Shown: piece after piece, positions 50,082 to 58,642 of the stretch
Layout of the letters: every line of letters begins with the position of its first letter
How positions within the stretch are numbered: the stretch's first letter is position 1
Source: Sulfurirhabdus sp043759595
Lineage (GTDB): Bacteria > Pseudomonadota > Gammaproteobacteria > Burkholderiales > SMCO01
DNA: 64,000 nucleotides
NCBI GenBank assembly: GCA_043759595.1
Contig: JAYVLG010000173.1
Span: 1 to 64,000 of the forward strand
Direction: 5' to 3'
Notes under the pieces: model-generated
Told to the model about the DNA's origin: nothing
Databases searched by the model: none
What the model saw: the letters and a program-made list of their open reading frames with translations, nothing else
Program-made: the position numbers and the translations under genes

Positions 50082-53060
50082 ATGTCTGCACATTACGTTA
50101 TCACTATGCCGCAGCTATCCGACACCATGACAGAAGGTGTCGTTGTTACGTGGGAAAAAAATCCCGGAGATAAAATATCTCGTGGCGACATCGTAGCCAC
50201 CGTTGAAACAGACAAAGCCATCATGGATGTCGAAGTGTTTACTGAAGGTTACCTCGTAGGCCCGATGGTTGCAGTTGGAGCAACCGTTCTGGTAGGTGGC
50301 GCGCTTGGCTATATCAGCGACACTCAGGGCGATGTATCCGTAGCCGAAGACGAAGTTGTTACCAACAAAGTCTCTGTTGAAATCGTCCCTCACGATTCAG
50401 GCACCCCTATCCTGATGCCTCAGCTTTCAGACACCATGACTGAAGGCACTGTAGTGACATGGGAAAAAGCCATTGGTGACAAAGTTTCTCGTGGTGACAT
50501 TGTAGCTACGGTTGAAACTGACAAAGCCATCATGGATGTCGAAATTTTCACAGAAGGCTTTTTATCCGGTCCGCTAGCTGGTGTAGATAGTGTGATTCAG
50601 GTGGGCCACCCTATGGCTTTCATCGTTGCCGATCAGGAAAAAATCAGCACCTCTGAAGTGACTATTTCAGCAGATCACCAGATTGCTGAAATAGTTGGAA
50701 AAACAGAACATGCACCTGCTGCAAAGCCCTTTGTTGCGCCACTGGCAATGGTTCAAACAGACATTTCCCAAATACCGCAAACCAGTGTCAAACCAGCTGC
50801 CCGCCCTGCTAACCGCTATGCCAGCCCTTATGCTCGCAAGATTGCATCACAGATGGGTGTGGATCTGAATCAGGTTTCTGCAACTGGCCCTAATGGCGTG
50901 ATTGTCTCTGCCGACGTAGCCAAATCTCGACCAAGCATGGCGGAGGTCGCTCATCAGTTACCTCAAGTCCAGGTACCTGGACAAGGGCGTGCCATGACTT
51001 CCATGGAAAAGGCTGTTGCCCATTCCATGACGGCGGCTCTAACACTGCCTACATTCCATGTGACATTCAACATTAAGCCGGAAAAATTGATTGCTGCAGC
51101 CAAAGCGCGCAGCATTTCTGTTACGGTAGCCATTGCCAAGGCCTGCTCTGTTGCGATGCAAAAGCATCCCATGCTGAATTGCACCTATCAACCTATCGAT
51201 AAAATTGTTGAAAGAAACAACCACGATTTTGGGTTGGCTGTAGCTGCAGATGGTGGTGGACTCGTCGTTCCAATCCTGCACAATGTTGAACAGAAATCAC
51301 TCGAGCAATTACAAGCCGAGTGGAGTGATTTGATGCCTCGCGCTCGAGTGCGCAAACTGGCACCGGCTGAATATGCCAACCCGACATTTACCATTTCCAA
51401 TATGGGTATGTTTGGCGTAACTCATTTCACAGCCATTCCTACGCCTGGAATCGCTGCAATCATGGCTATTGCAGCAAATGGTCCTGAAGGCATGCCAATC
51501 ACCATCACCGCTGACCATCGCGTAGTAAATGGTGCGCATGTTGCAGCCTATTTGGCTGATCTCAAGAAGATAATTGAAAACCCTGAAACCTGGATGTCCG
51601 AAGGTGCTCAAGCGCCTGCTTCACCTATTCCTGAAGGTAACTGGGATGTACAAGTTGTTGTGATTGGTGGGGGCCCTGGCGGAGAAGATTGTGCCCGTGA
51701 CCTGGTTGAACATGGCGTTAAAGTCGCCATGATCAACAATGCACCACTACCTGGTGGTGAATGCCTGTGGCGTGGTTGCATACCGTCTAAGGCATGGCGC
51801 CACGCTGCGGACATCATCCGCAACCGAAGTCATGATGCAGCAATTGGTATAACCGGCACAGACAAGCCTAAGCTGGCTTGGGATGCACTGGAAACCCATC
51901 GCAAAACCGTGCTTCAAACCCGCGGTGAAATGGCACTAAAAACTGATAAAGGCGTCAAAATTGACGTCAGAGAGGGTTTTGCCAGCTTCGTTGATGATCA
52001 CACCATCGAAATCAAACCTGCTGAAGGCAAGCCATACAAAATGACGTTTGGTGCCGCAGTTATCGCCACTGGCGCACCTCCTTTTGTGCCCCCTATTCCA
52101 GGTGCTAAAGAATGCCTGGCTACAGGTGGTGTCATCACCTCCGACACTGTGTGGAATTTGCCGAAGCCGCCAAAAAAACTGGGGGTAGTTGGTGGCGGTG
52201 CCATTGGTATTGAGATGGCGCAAATTTTCCATGATTTTGGTACAGAAGTTATTCTGCTGGAAGGCAAAGACCGCCCTCTCATGGAAGTTGAAGAGGAAAT
52301 TGCCAAACACCTGAATGAAATCCTGAAGCAGGAATTCAAAGTTGAAACCTCTGCCAAAATCATCGACATTTCTGGTAAACCAGGCAAAATGGCATTGAAA
52401 TACACCAATGCAGCAGGAACAGAAGAAACCTTTGCTTGTGATTACGTACTGATGGCAACCGGAAAACGCCCGGACACCACAGCGCTTAATCTGGAGAAAG
52501 CAGGCGTTGCGCTGGATGGAGCAGCGATCAAAGCCGACACCCAGTGCCGCACCAATGTGCCACATATCTATGGTGTAGGCGACGTCATTGGTGGTTATAT
52601 GCTGGCCCATACAGCTGCCACTCAAGGTCGTGTCGCTGCGGCCAATCTGACAGGTGAAGCGCTAAAATATAACCAAGATGTGGATTGCGGTGTTATTTTC
52701 AGCCGTCCGGAAGCTGGTTTTGTTGGTTTATCTGTTGCACAAGCCAAGGCCAAAGGCATTGACGCTGTTGAAGCAAAAATGCCTATGAGCATTGATGCTA
52801 AAGCCATGATCAGTCTGGAAACTCAAGGCATGATCAAGCTGGTTGCTGATAAAGCCACTCAAAAGATTATCGGCGTACATTTCCTGGCAGACCATACCGA
52901 CACCTTGATAGGTGAAGCAGTAATGATGGTATCTGCCGGTATCACGCTGACTCAGGCTGCACAGGCGATTCATCCACACCCAACCCAGACAGAACTGTTT
53001 GGGGAATTAGCCAGAAGACTGCAGGCACGGTTACGGAGAACCTCCAAAGCCAAAGCCTAA
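50082..53060 (+). CDS. Fused E2-E3 of pyruvate dehydrogenase (acetyltransferase plus lipoamide dehydrogenase)
   Basis: A 992-residue single chain. Lipoyl domain 1 is at 4-80 (lipoyl Lys45 in ETDKAIMD) and lipoyl domain 2 at 108-184 (Lys148). A linker and the peripheral-subunit-binding domain follow at about 245-283 (YASPYARKIASQMGV). The acyltransferase core is at about 300-505 with His479 in DHRVVNG. A linker at 507-520 leads to a full dihydrolipoamide dehydrogenase from about 522: FAD loop IGGGPGG (528-534), redox Cys561 and Cys566 in ECLWRGCIPSK, a second dinucleotide motif VVGGGAIGIEMA, and His966/Glu971 in HPTQTE. The operon therefore encodes a full complex in three genes. GGAATTCAGC precedes the start. 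Confidence 0.93.
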   Translation: MSAHYVITMPQLSDTMTEGVVVTWEKNPGDKISRGDIVATVETDKAIMDVEVFTEGYLVGPMVAVGATVLVGGALGYISDTQGDVSVAEDEVVTNKVSVEIVPHDSGTPILMPQLSDTMTEGTVVTWEKAIGDKVSRGDIVATVETDKAIMDVEIFTEGFLSGPLAGVDSVIQVGHPMAFIVADQEKISTSEVTISADHQIAEIVGKTEHAPAAKPFVAPLAMVQTDISQIPQTSVKPAARPANRYASPYARKIASQMGVDLNQVSATGPNGVIVSADVAKSRPSMAEVAHQLPQVQVPGQGRAMTSMEKAVAHSMTAALTLPTFHVTFNIKPEKLIAAAKARSISVTVAIAKACSVAMQKHPMLNCTYQPIDKIVERNNHDFGLAVAADGGGLVVPILHNVEQKSLEQLQAEWSDLMPRARVRKLAPAEYANPTFTISNMGMFGVTHFTAIPTPGIAAIMAIAANGPEGMPITITADHRVVNGAHVAAYLADLKKIIENPETWMSEGAQAPASPIPEGNWDVQVVVIGGGPGGEDCARDLVEHGVKVAMINNAPLPGGECLWRGCIPSKAWRHAADIIRNRSHDAAIGITGTDKPKLAWDALETHRKTVLQTRGEMALKTDKGVKIDVREGFASFVDDHTIEIKPAEGKPYKMTFGAAVIATGAPPFVPPIPGAKECLATGGVITSDTVWNLPKPPKKLGVVGGGAIGIEMAQIFHDFGTEVILLEGKDRPLMEVEEEIAKHLNEILKQEFKVETSAKIIDISGKPGKMALKYTNAAGTEETFACDYVLMATGKRPDTTALNLEKAGVALDGAAIKADTQCRTNVPHIYGVGDVIGGYMLAHTAATQGRVAAANLTGEALKYNQDVDCGVIFSRPEAGFVGLSVAQAKAKGIDAVEAKMPMSIDAKAMISLETQGMIKLVADKATQKIIGVHFLADHTDTLIGEAVMMVSAGITLTQAAQAIHPHPTQTELFGELARRLQARLRRTSKAKA

Positions 53061-53172
53061 ATAACCAAAATGGCATGGAACAAGCCTAAAATGAAGATTA
53101 TTTCTGGTTTGTTTCATGTTATTGCGGTTCTTTTTACACCCAAACTTTCACATTTCCGGCAATAACTGCGTC

Positions 53173-54186
53173 ATGCTTTATTCCTTACTGCGCCCTCTTC
53201 TTTTCAAACTTGATCCGGAATCAGCCCATCATTTCACACTGGATGCGCTGGAAAAAGCGCATAAGCTTGGCATATTACGGCTAATCAAACCCGAACAAAA
53301 ATGTTTACCTCGTAACGTCATGGGGCTCTCTTTTCCAAATCCGGTTGGATTAGCTGCGGGGCTAGACAAAAATGGCGACCACATCGATGCACTGAGTGAT
53401 TTAGGATTCGGCTTTATTGAAATTGGGACAGTGACACCGCGTCCACAACCGGGCAACCCAAAACCCCGATTATTTCGCATCCCTGAAGCCAATGCCATTA
53501 TCAACAGCATGGGTTTTAACAACAACGGTGTTGACAGTCTGATCGCCAATGTGAAAAAAACACGGTTTACCGGTATTTTGGGTATCAACATCGGTAAAAA
53601 TTTCGATACCCCAATAGAAAACGCTGCTGACGATTACCTGATTGGCTTACGCAAGGTTTACCCTTACGCAAGCTACGTTACAGTGAACATTTCTTCCCCT
53701 AACACCAAAAACCTGCGTCAGTTACAACAAGCTGATGAGTTAGGCGCCCTGCTGGATCAATTGAAAACCGAGCAAGATAAACTTGCCAGCAATCATGGTA
53801 AATATGTGCCAATTGCACTTAAAATTGCTCCGGACCTGGAAACGGAGCAAATCATAGAAATTGCGGAATTACTTCTGAAATATAAAATTGACGGCGTCAT
53901 TGCTACCAATACGACGCTTTCACGTGAAGGTGTTGAACACTGCAATCAAGGCCAAGAAGCCGGGGGACTAAGCGGAGCACCTGTACGTACCAAATCAACG
54001 GCAGTAATTAAACAACTCAGTTTGGCGTTACAAAAAAAAATCCCCATAATTGGTGTAGGTGGGATCTTGAATGGCCTGGATGCTGAAGAAAAATTCAAAG
54101 CTGGTGCCAGTTTGATCCAGATATACAGCGGGCTGATTTATCGTGGCCCTGATTTAATCAAAGAAATTCTCCAATCGGTACGTTAA
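53173..54186 (+). CDS. pyrD: Dihydroorotate dehydrogenase (quinone)
   Basis: A 337-residue class 2 enzyme, membrane-associated through its N-terminal helices (LYSLLRPLLFKLDPESAHHF) and FMN-dependent, for pyrimidine synthesis. Catalytic Ser175 is in NISSPNT, at the E. coli number. GFNNNGVD, IALKIAPDL and GVGGI are present. An upstream TTG extends the frame to 53116 but adds nothing conserved. No strong ribosome site precedes the ATG. Confidence 0.95.
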   Translation: MLYSLLRPLLFKLDPESAHHFTLDALEKAHKLGILRLIKPEQKCLPRNVMGLSFPNPVGLAAGLDKNGDHIDALSDLGFGFIEIGTVTPRPQPGNPKPRLFRIPEANAIINSMGFNNNGVDSLIANVKKTRFTGILGINIGKNFDTPIENAADDYLIGLRKVYPYASYVTVNISSPNTKNLRQLQQADELGALLDQLKTEQDKLASNHGKYVPIALKIAPDLETEQIIEIAELLLKYKIDGVIATNTTLSREGVEHCNQGQEAGGLSGAPVRTKSTAVIKQLSLALQKKIPIIGVGGILNGLDAEEKFKAGASLIQIYSGLIYRGPDLIKEILQSVR

Positions 54187-54316
54187 TCGGTGATCAATGA
54201 AAGCCATTTTCTCACAAACAGTATTTCATAGAGCATCAAAAAAGCCGGAAACTTTCTACTAGAACGCCTAGAATAGGCTGAATAAGCCCTGAAAAAAATC
54301 AAAATTGCGAGGATCC

Positions 54317-56212
54317 ATGCAACAAATAAGTGATGAAGCCAGCGCTCAACAGAAACAAAGCCTGACGGCGTTATCTATCGCTGCAATTGGAGTGGTTTAT
54401 GGTGATATTGGTACCAGCCCTCTCTATACATTGAAAGAGGTTTTTAACGGGGTCCATAGCATTCCGGCCAACCACGCCAATGTGCTCGGCATCTTGTCTT
54501 TAATTTTCTGGTCGTTACTGATTGTAGTTTCGCTTAAGTACGTCGTATTCATTATGCGCGCTGACAACAAAGGTGAAGGCGGCATTATGGCACTGATCGC
54601 CTTGATGCAACGCGTTACGGATAAGGACTCCCGCTTGCGCTGGATACTTCTGGTTTTAGGAATTTTCGGTGCAGCTCTCTTTTTTGGTGATGGCCTTATC
54701 ACCCCCGCAATTTCTGTTCTTTCTGCCGTTGAAGGTCTGAATGTCGCCACCCCCACACTTGAACCTTATGTCATCCCCATTTCATTGGGCGTACTGATTG
54801 CATTATTCAAAATTCAGCGCAGGGGTACAGCCAGCGTAGGCGCACTATTCGGCCCCGTTATGATCATCTGGTTCGTAACACTTGCAGTTCTGGGCGTGAT
54901 TAAAATATTTCAATATCCAGATGTTTTGTATGCCATCAATCCAATGTATGCCGTGGATTACTTTCTGATACACGAGTGGCATGGTTTTTTGGTATTGGGT
55001 GCAGTTGTTCTTGCACTGACCGGTGCAGAGGCGTTGTACGCTGACATGGGACATTTCGGCAAACACCCGATACGCGCCGCCTGGTTTTTGTTTGTTTTGC
55101 CTTCATTATTGCTCAACTATTTCGGTCAGGGTGCACTGCTCATCCATGACCCCAGCGCTGCAGTCAACCCTTTCTACAAGATGATTCCCGAATGGGGAAT
55201 CTATCCGATGATAGCGCTAGCGACTATAGCGACAGTCATAGCTTCCCAGGCGGTTATCACTGGTACTTTTTCAGTCACCCGACAGGCTATTCAGCTGGGC
55301 TTCATGCCCCGCATGGAAATCTTACATACATCAGCTAAAGAAATTGGACAGATTTACATCCCTTTCATGAACTGGGGTATGTTAATTGGCATTATCCTGC
55401 TTATCATAGGTTTCCAGTCTTCAAGTAATCTAGCCGCTGCTTACGGTATTGCAGTTACCGGAACCATGGCAATTGACACTATTCTTGCATTCGTCGTGGT
55501 ACGTGGGTTATGGAAATGGAGCTGGCCAACCACGTTAATTGGCATGGCTTTTTTCTTGACCATTGACCTGGCGTTCTTCAGTGCCAATTCCATGAAAATT
55601 ATACAAGGTGGCTGGTTCCCGCTAGCAATTGGTATCGGCTGGTTTACATTGATGTCTACCTGGAAAAGAGGACGGCAAATTCTGTTTGAACGCCTACGTG
55701 AAGGCGCCATAGCACTTGAACCTTTCCTTGCCAGCATTGCTGACCACCCCCCAATACGCGTGCCAGGCATTTCAGTATTTTTGACTGCCAGTCCGGATGG
55801 TGTACCCCATGCACTACTCCATAACCTGGTGCACAACAAAGTATTGCATGAAAAAGTGGTTTTACTCACAGTTCAAACCATGGATATCCCTTGGGTACCC
55901 AATGAAGAACGACTAGAAATACACCCACTGGGAAATGAATTTTATCGCGTAGTCATTCACTACGGTTTTAAAGATGACCCGGACATTCCTGATGCACTTT
56001 CCCAGTGCAAAATAGAAGGAATGGAATTTAATATGCTGGAAACTTCATTCTTCTTGAGCAGAGAGACCCTGATTCCCACAAAAATGCCGGGAATGGCATT
56101 ATGGCGTGAGAAACTTTTTGTCCACATGGCCCGTAACGGCAGCAGCGCAACAGCCTTCTTCAAGATTCCTACCAACCGAGTCATTGAGCTAGGTTCACAA
56201 GTTGAACTGTAG
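54317..56212 (+). CDS. kup: Low-affinity potassium transporter Kup
   Basis: A 631-residue KUP/HAK/KT-family potassium uptake protein. The conserved GDIGTSPLYTLKEVF is at the first helix, about twelve membrane helices run to residue 440, with GDGLITPAISVLSAVEGL, and a cytoplasmic C-terminal tail follows. GAGG lies just upstream of the ATG at 54317; a TTG four codons earlier is possible. It is separated from pyrD by 130 bases without a recognisable riboswitch. Confidence 0.94.
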   Translation: MQQISDEASAQQKQSLTALSIAAIGVVYGDIGTSPLYTLKEVFNGVHSIPANHANVLGILSLIFWSLLIVVSLKYVVFIMRADNKGEGGIMALIALMQRVTDKDSRLRWILLVLGIFGAALFFGDGLITPAISVLSAVEGLNVATPTLEPYVIPISLGVLIALFKIQRRGTASVGALFGPVMIIWFVTLAVLGVIKIFQYPDVLYAINPMYAVDYFLIHEWHGFLVLGAVVLALTGAEALYADMGHFGKHPIRAAWFLFVLPSLLLNYFGQGALLIHDPSAAVNPFYKMIPEWGIYPMIALATIATVIASQAVITGTFSVTRQAIQLGFMPRMEILHTSAKEIGQIYIPFMNWGMLIGIILLIIGFQSSSNLAAAYGIAVTGTMAIDTILAFVVVRGLWKWSWPTTLIGMAFFLTIDLAFFSANSMKIIQGGWFPLAIGIGWFTLMSTWKRGRQILFERLREGAIALEPFLASIADHPPIRVPGISVFLTASPDGVPHALLHNLVHNKVLHEKVVLLTVQTMDIPWVPNEERLEIHPLGNEFYRVVIHYGFKDDPDIPDALSQCKIEGMEFNMLETSFFLSRETLIPTKMPGMALWREKLFVHMARNGSSATAFFKIPTNRVIELGSQVEL

Positions 56213-56232
56213 CGTTAGCCATTAGGTAAAAA

Positions 56233-57351
56233 ATGCGCATAGGCATACCAAAAGAAATCAAGGATCAGGAGTACCGGGTAGGTGCCACGCCTGCGGGTGT
56301 AAAAGCTCTAGTAACAGCTGGGCACGAAGTCATTGTTGAAACAGGTGCCGCATCAAGAATTGGCTTCAGTGATAAACATTATAGTGCTGCCGGCGCAAGC
56401 ATCGGTCAATCAGCCAAAGTAGTTTACGATGCTGATTTGATTATCAAAGTCAAAGAACCTCAACCCACTGAATTCCCTTTATTAAAAGTAGGGCAGATAC
56501 TTTTTTGCTACTTGCATTTAGCCCCTGCCCCGGACCTCACCCATGCCCTGTTGCAAAGCAAAGTAATTGGTATCGCATACGAAACCATCACCGATGCTCA
56601 GAGTACCCTGCCGTTATTAACCCCCATGTCTGAAGTTGCAGGCAGACTTTCTATCCAGGCAGGTGCTACGGCACTTCAAATGGAACATGGAGGCAATGGC
56701 ACGTTGCTGAGTGGCGTTCCAGGTGTGCCACCCGGAAAAGTACTGATACTGGGAGGCGGCATTGTTGGCACCAATGCTGCAAAGATGGCAATAGGACTGG
56801 GTGCAGATGTAACTTTGCTTGATATTAATGCAGCACGTCTCCGCTATCTGGATGATATTTTCGGTTCGCGACTGAAAACCGCCTATTCAGATCCCCACGC
56901 TATCGAAACACTGGCTCAAGAAGCGGATTTAATTATTGGATCGATTTTATTACCTGGAAAACGGGCACCAAAATTACTCACCCGTAAAATAATTGCTTCC
57001 ATGAAACAGGGATCAGTGTTGGTCGATGTTGCAATTGATCAGGGAGGGTGTGCTGAAACATCCCGGCCTACCACACACACCTGCCCTACCTTCATAGAAG
57101 AGGGGGTAGTACATTACTGTGTAACCAACATGCCCGGTGCGGTTGCACGTACATCGACCCTTGCACTGACGCATGCCACTCTCCCTTACGCATTACAGAT
57201 TGCCGGAAAAGGCTATCAGAAAGCGCTTACGGATAATCCCGGATTTCTCAATGGCCTGAATGTCCATTGCGGAAAAATTACGCATCCGGCCGTTGCCACT
57301 GATTTAAAGAGCGCTTACACGCCCTCAACAGAAATATTCAAAGAAACTTAA
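56233..57351 (+). CDS. ald: Alanine dehydrogenase
   Basis: A 372-residue NAD-dependent enzyme interconverting alanine with pyruvate and ammonia. It begins MRIGIPKEIKDQEYRVG; substrate residues Arg15, Lys74 (VKEPQ) and His95 (YLHLAP) are at family positions. The NAD fold VLILGGGIVGTNAA is intact. Downstream of kup by 20 bases, so perhaps cotranscribed. It links amino nitrogen to the pyruvate that feeds the pdh operon, which is inference. Confidence 0.95.
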   Translation: MRIGIPKEIKDQEYRVGATPAGVKALVTAGHEVIVETGAASRIGFSDKHYSAAGASIGQSAKVVYDADLIIKVKEPQPTEFPLLKVGQILFCYLHLAPAPDLTHALLQSKVIGIAYETITDAQSTLPLLTPMSEVAGRLSIQAGATALQMEHGGNGTLLSGVPGVPPGKVLILGGGIVGTNAAKMAIGLGADVTLLDINAARLRYLDDIFGSRLKTAYSDPHAIETLAQEADLIIGSILLPGKRAPKLLTRKIIASMKQGSVLVDVAIDQGGCAETSRPTTHTCPTFIEEGVVHYCVTNMPGAVARTSTLALTHATLPYALQIAGKGYQKALTDNPGFLNGLNVHCGKITHPAVATDLKSAYTPSTEIFKET

Positions 57352-57369
57352 ACGATCAGCACCATGCAT

Positions 57370-57400
57370 CAACCCTATACCTGCTTGTATAATAGGGTTG
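57370..57400. promoter_or_regulatory. Inverted repeat over a TATAAT box upstream of rnfA
   Basis: CAACCCTAT (57370-57378) and ATAGGGTTG (57392-57400) are exact complements 13 bases apart. A perfect -10-like TATAAT lies at 57388-57393, overlapping the right arm, about 66 bases before rnfA. There is no good -35 hexamer at 17 bases. It may be an operator over the rnf promoter or a message hairpin after ald. Confidence 0.42.
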
Positions 57401-57458
57401 CAACATTTTGCTGGGCAGACGATAATTTCATAAATATTAGCGACCAATAATAAAGCAG

Positions 57459-58034
57459 ATGGAAAGCTATTTACTTCTATTAGTCGGGGCGGTGTTTGTT
57501 AATAACATCGTGCTCGTAAAAATACTCGGCCTATGCCCGTTCATGGGGGTTTCCAAGAAACTGGAGACCGCTATTGGCATGGGCGCCGCCACCACATTTG
57601 TCCTTACCCTGGGCTCAGGATCCAGTTATCTGATCAATGAGTACCTCCTGGGGACTGACCTTTTCTACCTCCGCACACTGTCATTTATTGTGGTCATTGC
57701 CGGTATTGTTCAATTTACCGAAATGGTGGTGCAAAAAACCAGCCCGACACTGCATCAGGTGCTGGGAATTTATCTGCCGCTCATCACAACTAACTGTGCG
57801 GTACTGGGCATTCCTCTCCTCAATGTCCAGGAGAAACATAACTTCCTGGAATCCCTGCTTTTCGGCCTGGGCGGCGCCGTCGGTTTTTCGATGGTATTGA
57901 TCCTGTTTGCATCCATGCGTGAACGACTCGATACAGCTGATGTGCCTCCAGTATTCAAAGGTTCGGCCATCGCGATGATCACGGCAGGATTAATGAGTCT
58001 TGCATTCATGGGTTTTGCCGGGTTGGTGAAGTGA
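57459..58034 (+). CDS. rnfA: Rnf complex subunit RnfA
   Basis: A 191-residue inner-membrane protein with six helices, homologous to NqrE and to RnfE in this operon. Landmarks are NNIVLVKILGLCPFMGVSKKLE and LITTNCAVLGIPLL; the cysteines in GLCPFMG and TNCAVLG hold the intramembrane iron-sulfur centre with RnfE. It is part of the ferredoxin:NAD oxidoreductase that couples electron flow to ion transport and, as Rsx, resets SoxR. Confidence 0.96.
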   Translation: MESYLLLLVGAVFVNNIVLVKILGLCPFMGVSKKLETAIGMGAATTFVLTLGSGSSYLINEYLLGTDLFYLRTLSFIVVIAGIVQFTEMVVQKTSPTLHQVLGIYLPLITTNCAVLGIPLLNVQEKHNFLESLLFGLGGAVGFSMVLILFASMRERLDTADVPPVFKGSAIAMITAGLMSLAFMGFAGLVK

Positions 58035-58077
58035 TCAAAACTTTCAATTCAGCAATACTAATACACAAGGTTCAAGC

Positions 58078-58626
58078 ATGTTAACAGCCTTGTTGGTCAT
58101 GGCAGGCCTTGCGCTGTTGCTGGGGGCAGTGCTGGGATATGCATCCATCAAATTCAAGGTAGAAGGCGACCCCCTCGTCGAAAAAATCGACGCAATTCTG
58201 CCCCAGACTCAATGTGGTCAATGTGGTTTCCCAGGATGCAAACCCTATGCGGAAGCCATTGCAAGAGAAGAAGCCGAGATCAATCAATGCCCGCCGGGGG
58301 GTGATGAGGGTGTGCGTAAGCTTGCTGAGTTGCTAGGCAAAGATTTCAAACCCCTGAATGCTGAGCATGGAACGCCCAAACCAAAGTCTGTCGCAATTAT
58401 TGATGAACCAACCTGCATCGGCTGCACGTTGTGCATTCAGGCTTGTCCCGTAGATGCTATTTTAGGAGCACCAAAGCAGATGCACACTATTCTGGCAGTC
58501 GAATGTACCGGTTGCGAATTATGTGTAGCACCTTGCCCTGTGGATTGCATCAGCATGATAGAAATTCAAACTGAAATCAGTACCTGGAAATGGCAGTACC
58601 CGATTTATCAAATAAAATCGGCATGA
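58078..58626 (+). CDS. rnfB: Rnf complex iron-sulfur subunit RnfB
   Basis: A 182-residue subunit with an N-terminal membrane helix (1-22), a 4Fe-4S site at Cys46, 49, 54 and 71, and two ferredoxin-type 4Fe-4S sites (Cys113, 116, 119, 123 and Cys143, 146, 149, 153). All twelve ligands are present. It passes electrons from ferredoxin into the membrane part. 43 bases after rnfA. Confidence 0.96.
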   Translation: MLTALLVMAGLALLLGAVLGYASIKFKVEGDPLVEKIDAILPQTQCGQCGFPGCKPYAEAIAREEAEINQCPPGGDEGVRKLAELLGKDFKPLNAEHGTPKPKSVAIIDEPTCIGCTLCIQACPVDAILGAPKQMHTILAVECTGCELCVAPCPVDCISMIEIQTEISTWKWQYPIYQIKSA

Positions 58627-58642
58627 CCGCACTTACATACCT

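Noticed and set aside
51510..51536. Acetyltransferase motif reads DHRVVNG instead of DHRxxDG
   Set aside because: At first it looked like loss of a catalytic Asp, but I recall Asn at this place in the active E2p of Azotobacter vinelandii, so it is a known variant.
51936..52625. A 229-codon minus-strand frame inside the E2-E3 gene
   Set aside because: The sense strand encodes an intact lipoamide dehydrogenase; the antisense product is Cys/His/Phe-rich in the way typical of reversed coding sequence.
54187..54316. Potassium- or c-di-AMP-type riboswitch upstream of kup
   Set aside because: The spacer is short and A+T-rich, and none of the conserved ydaO/ykkC-like blocks are present.
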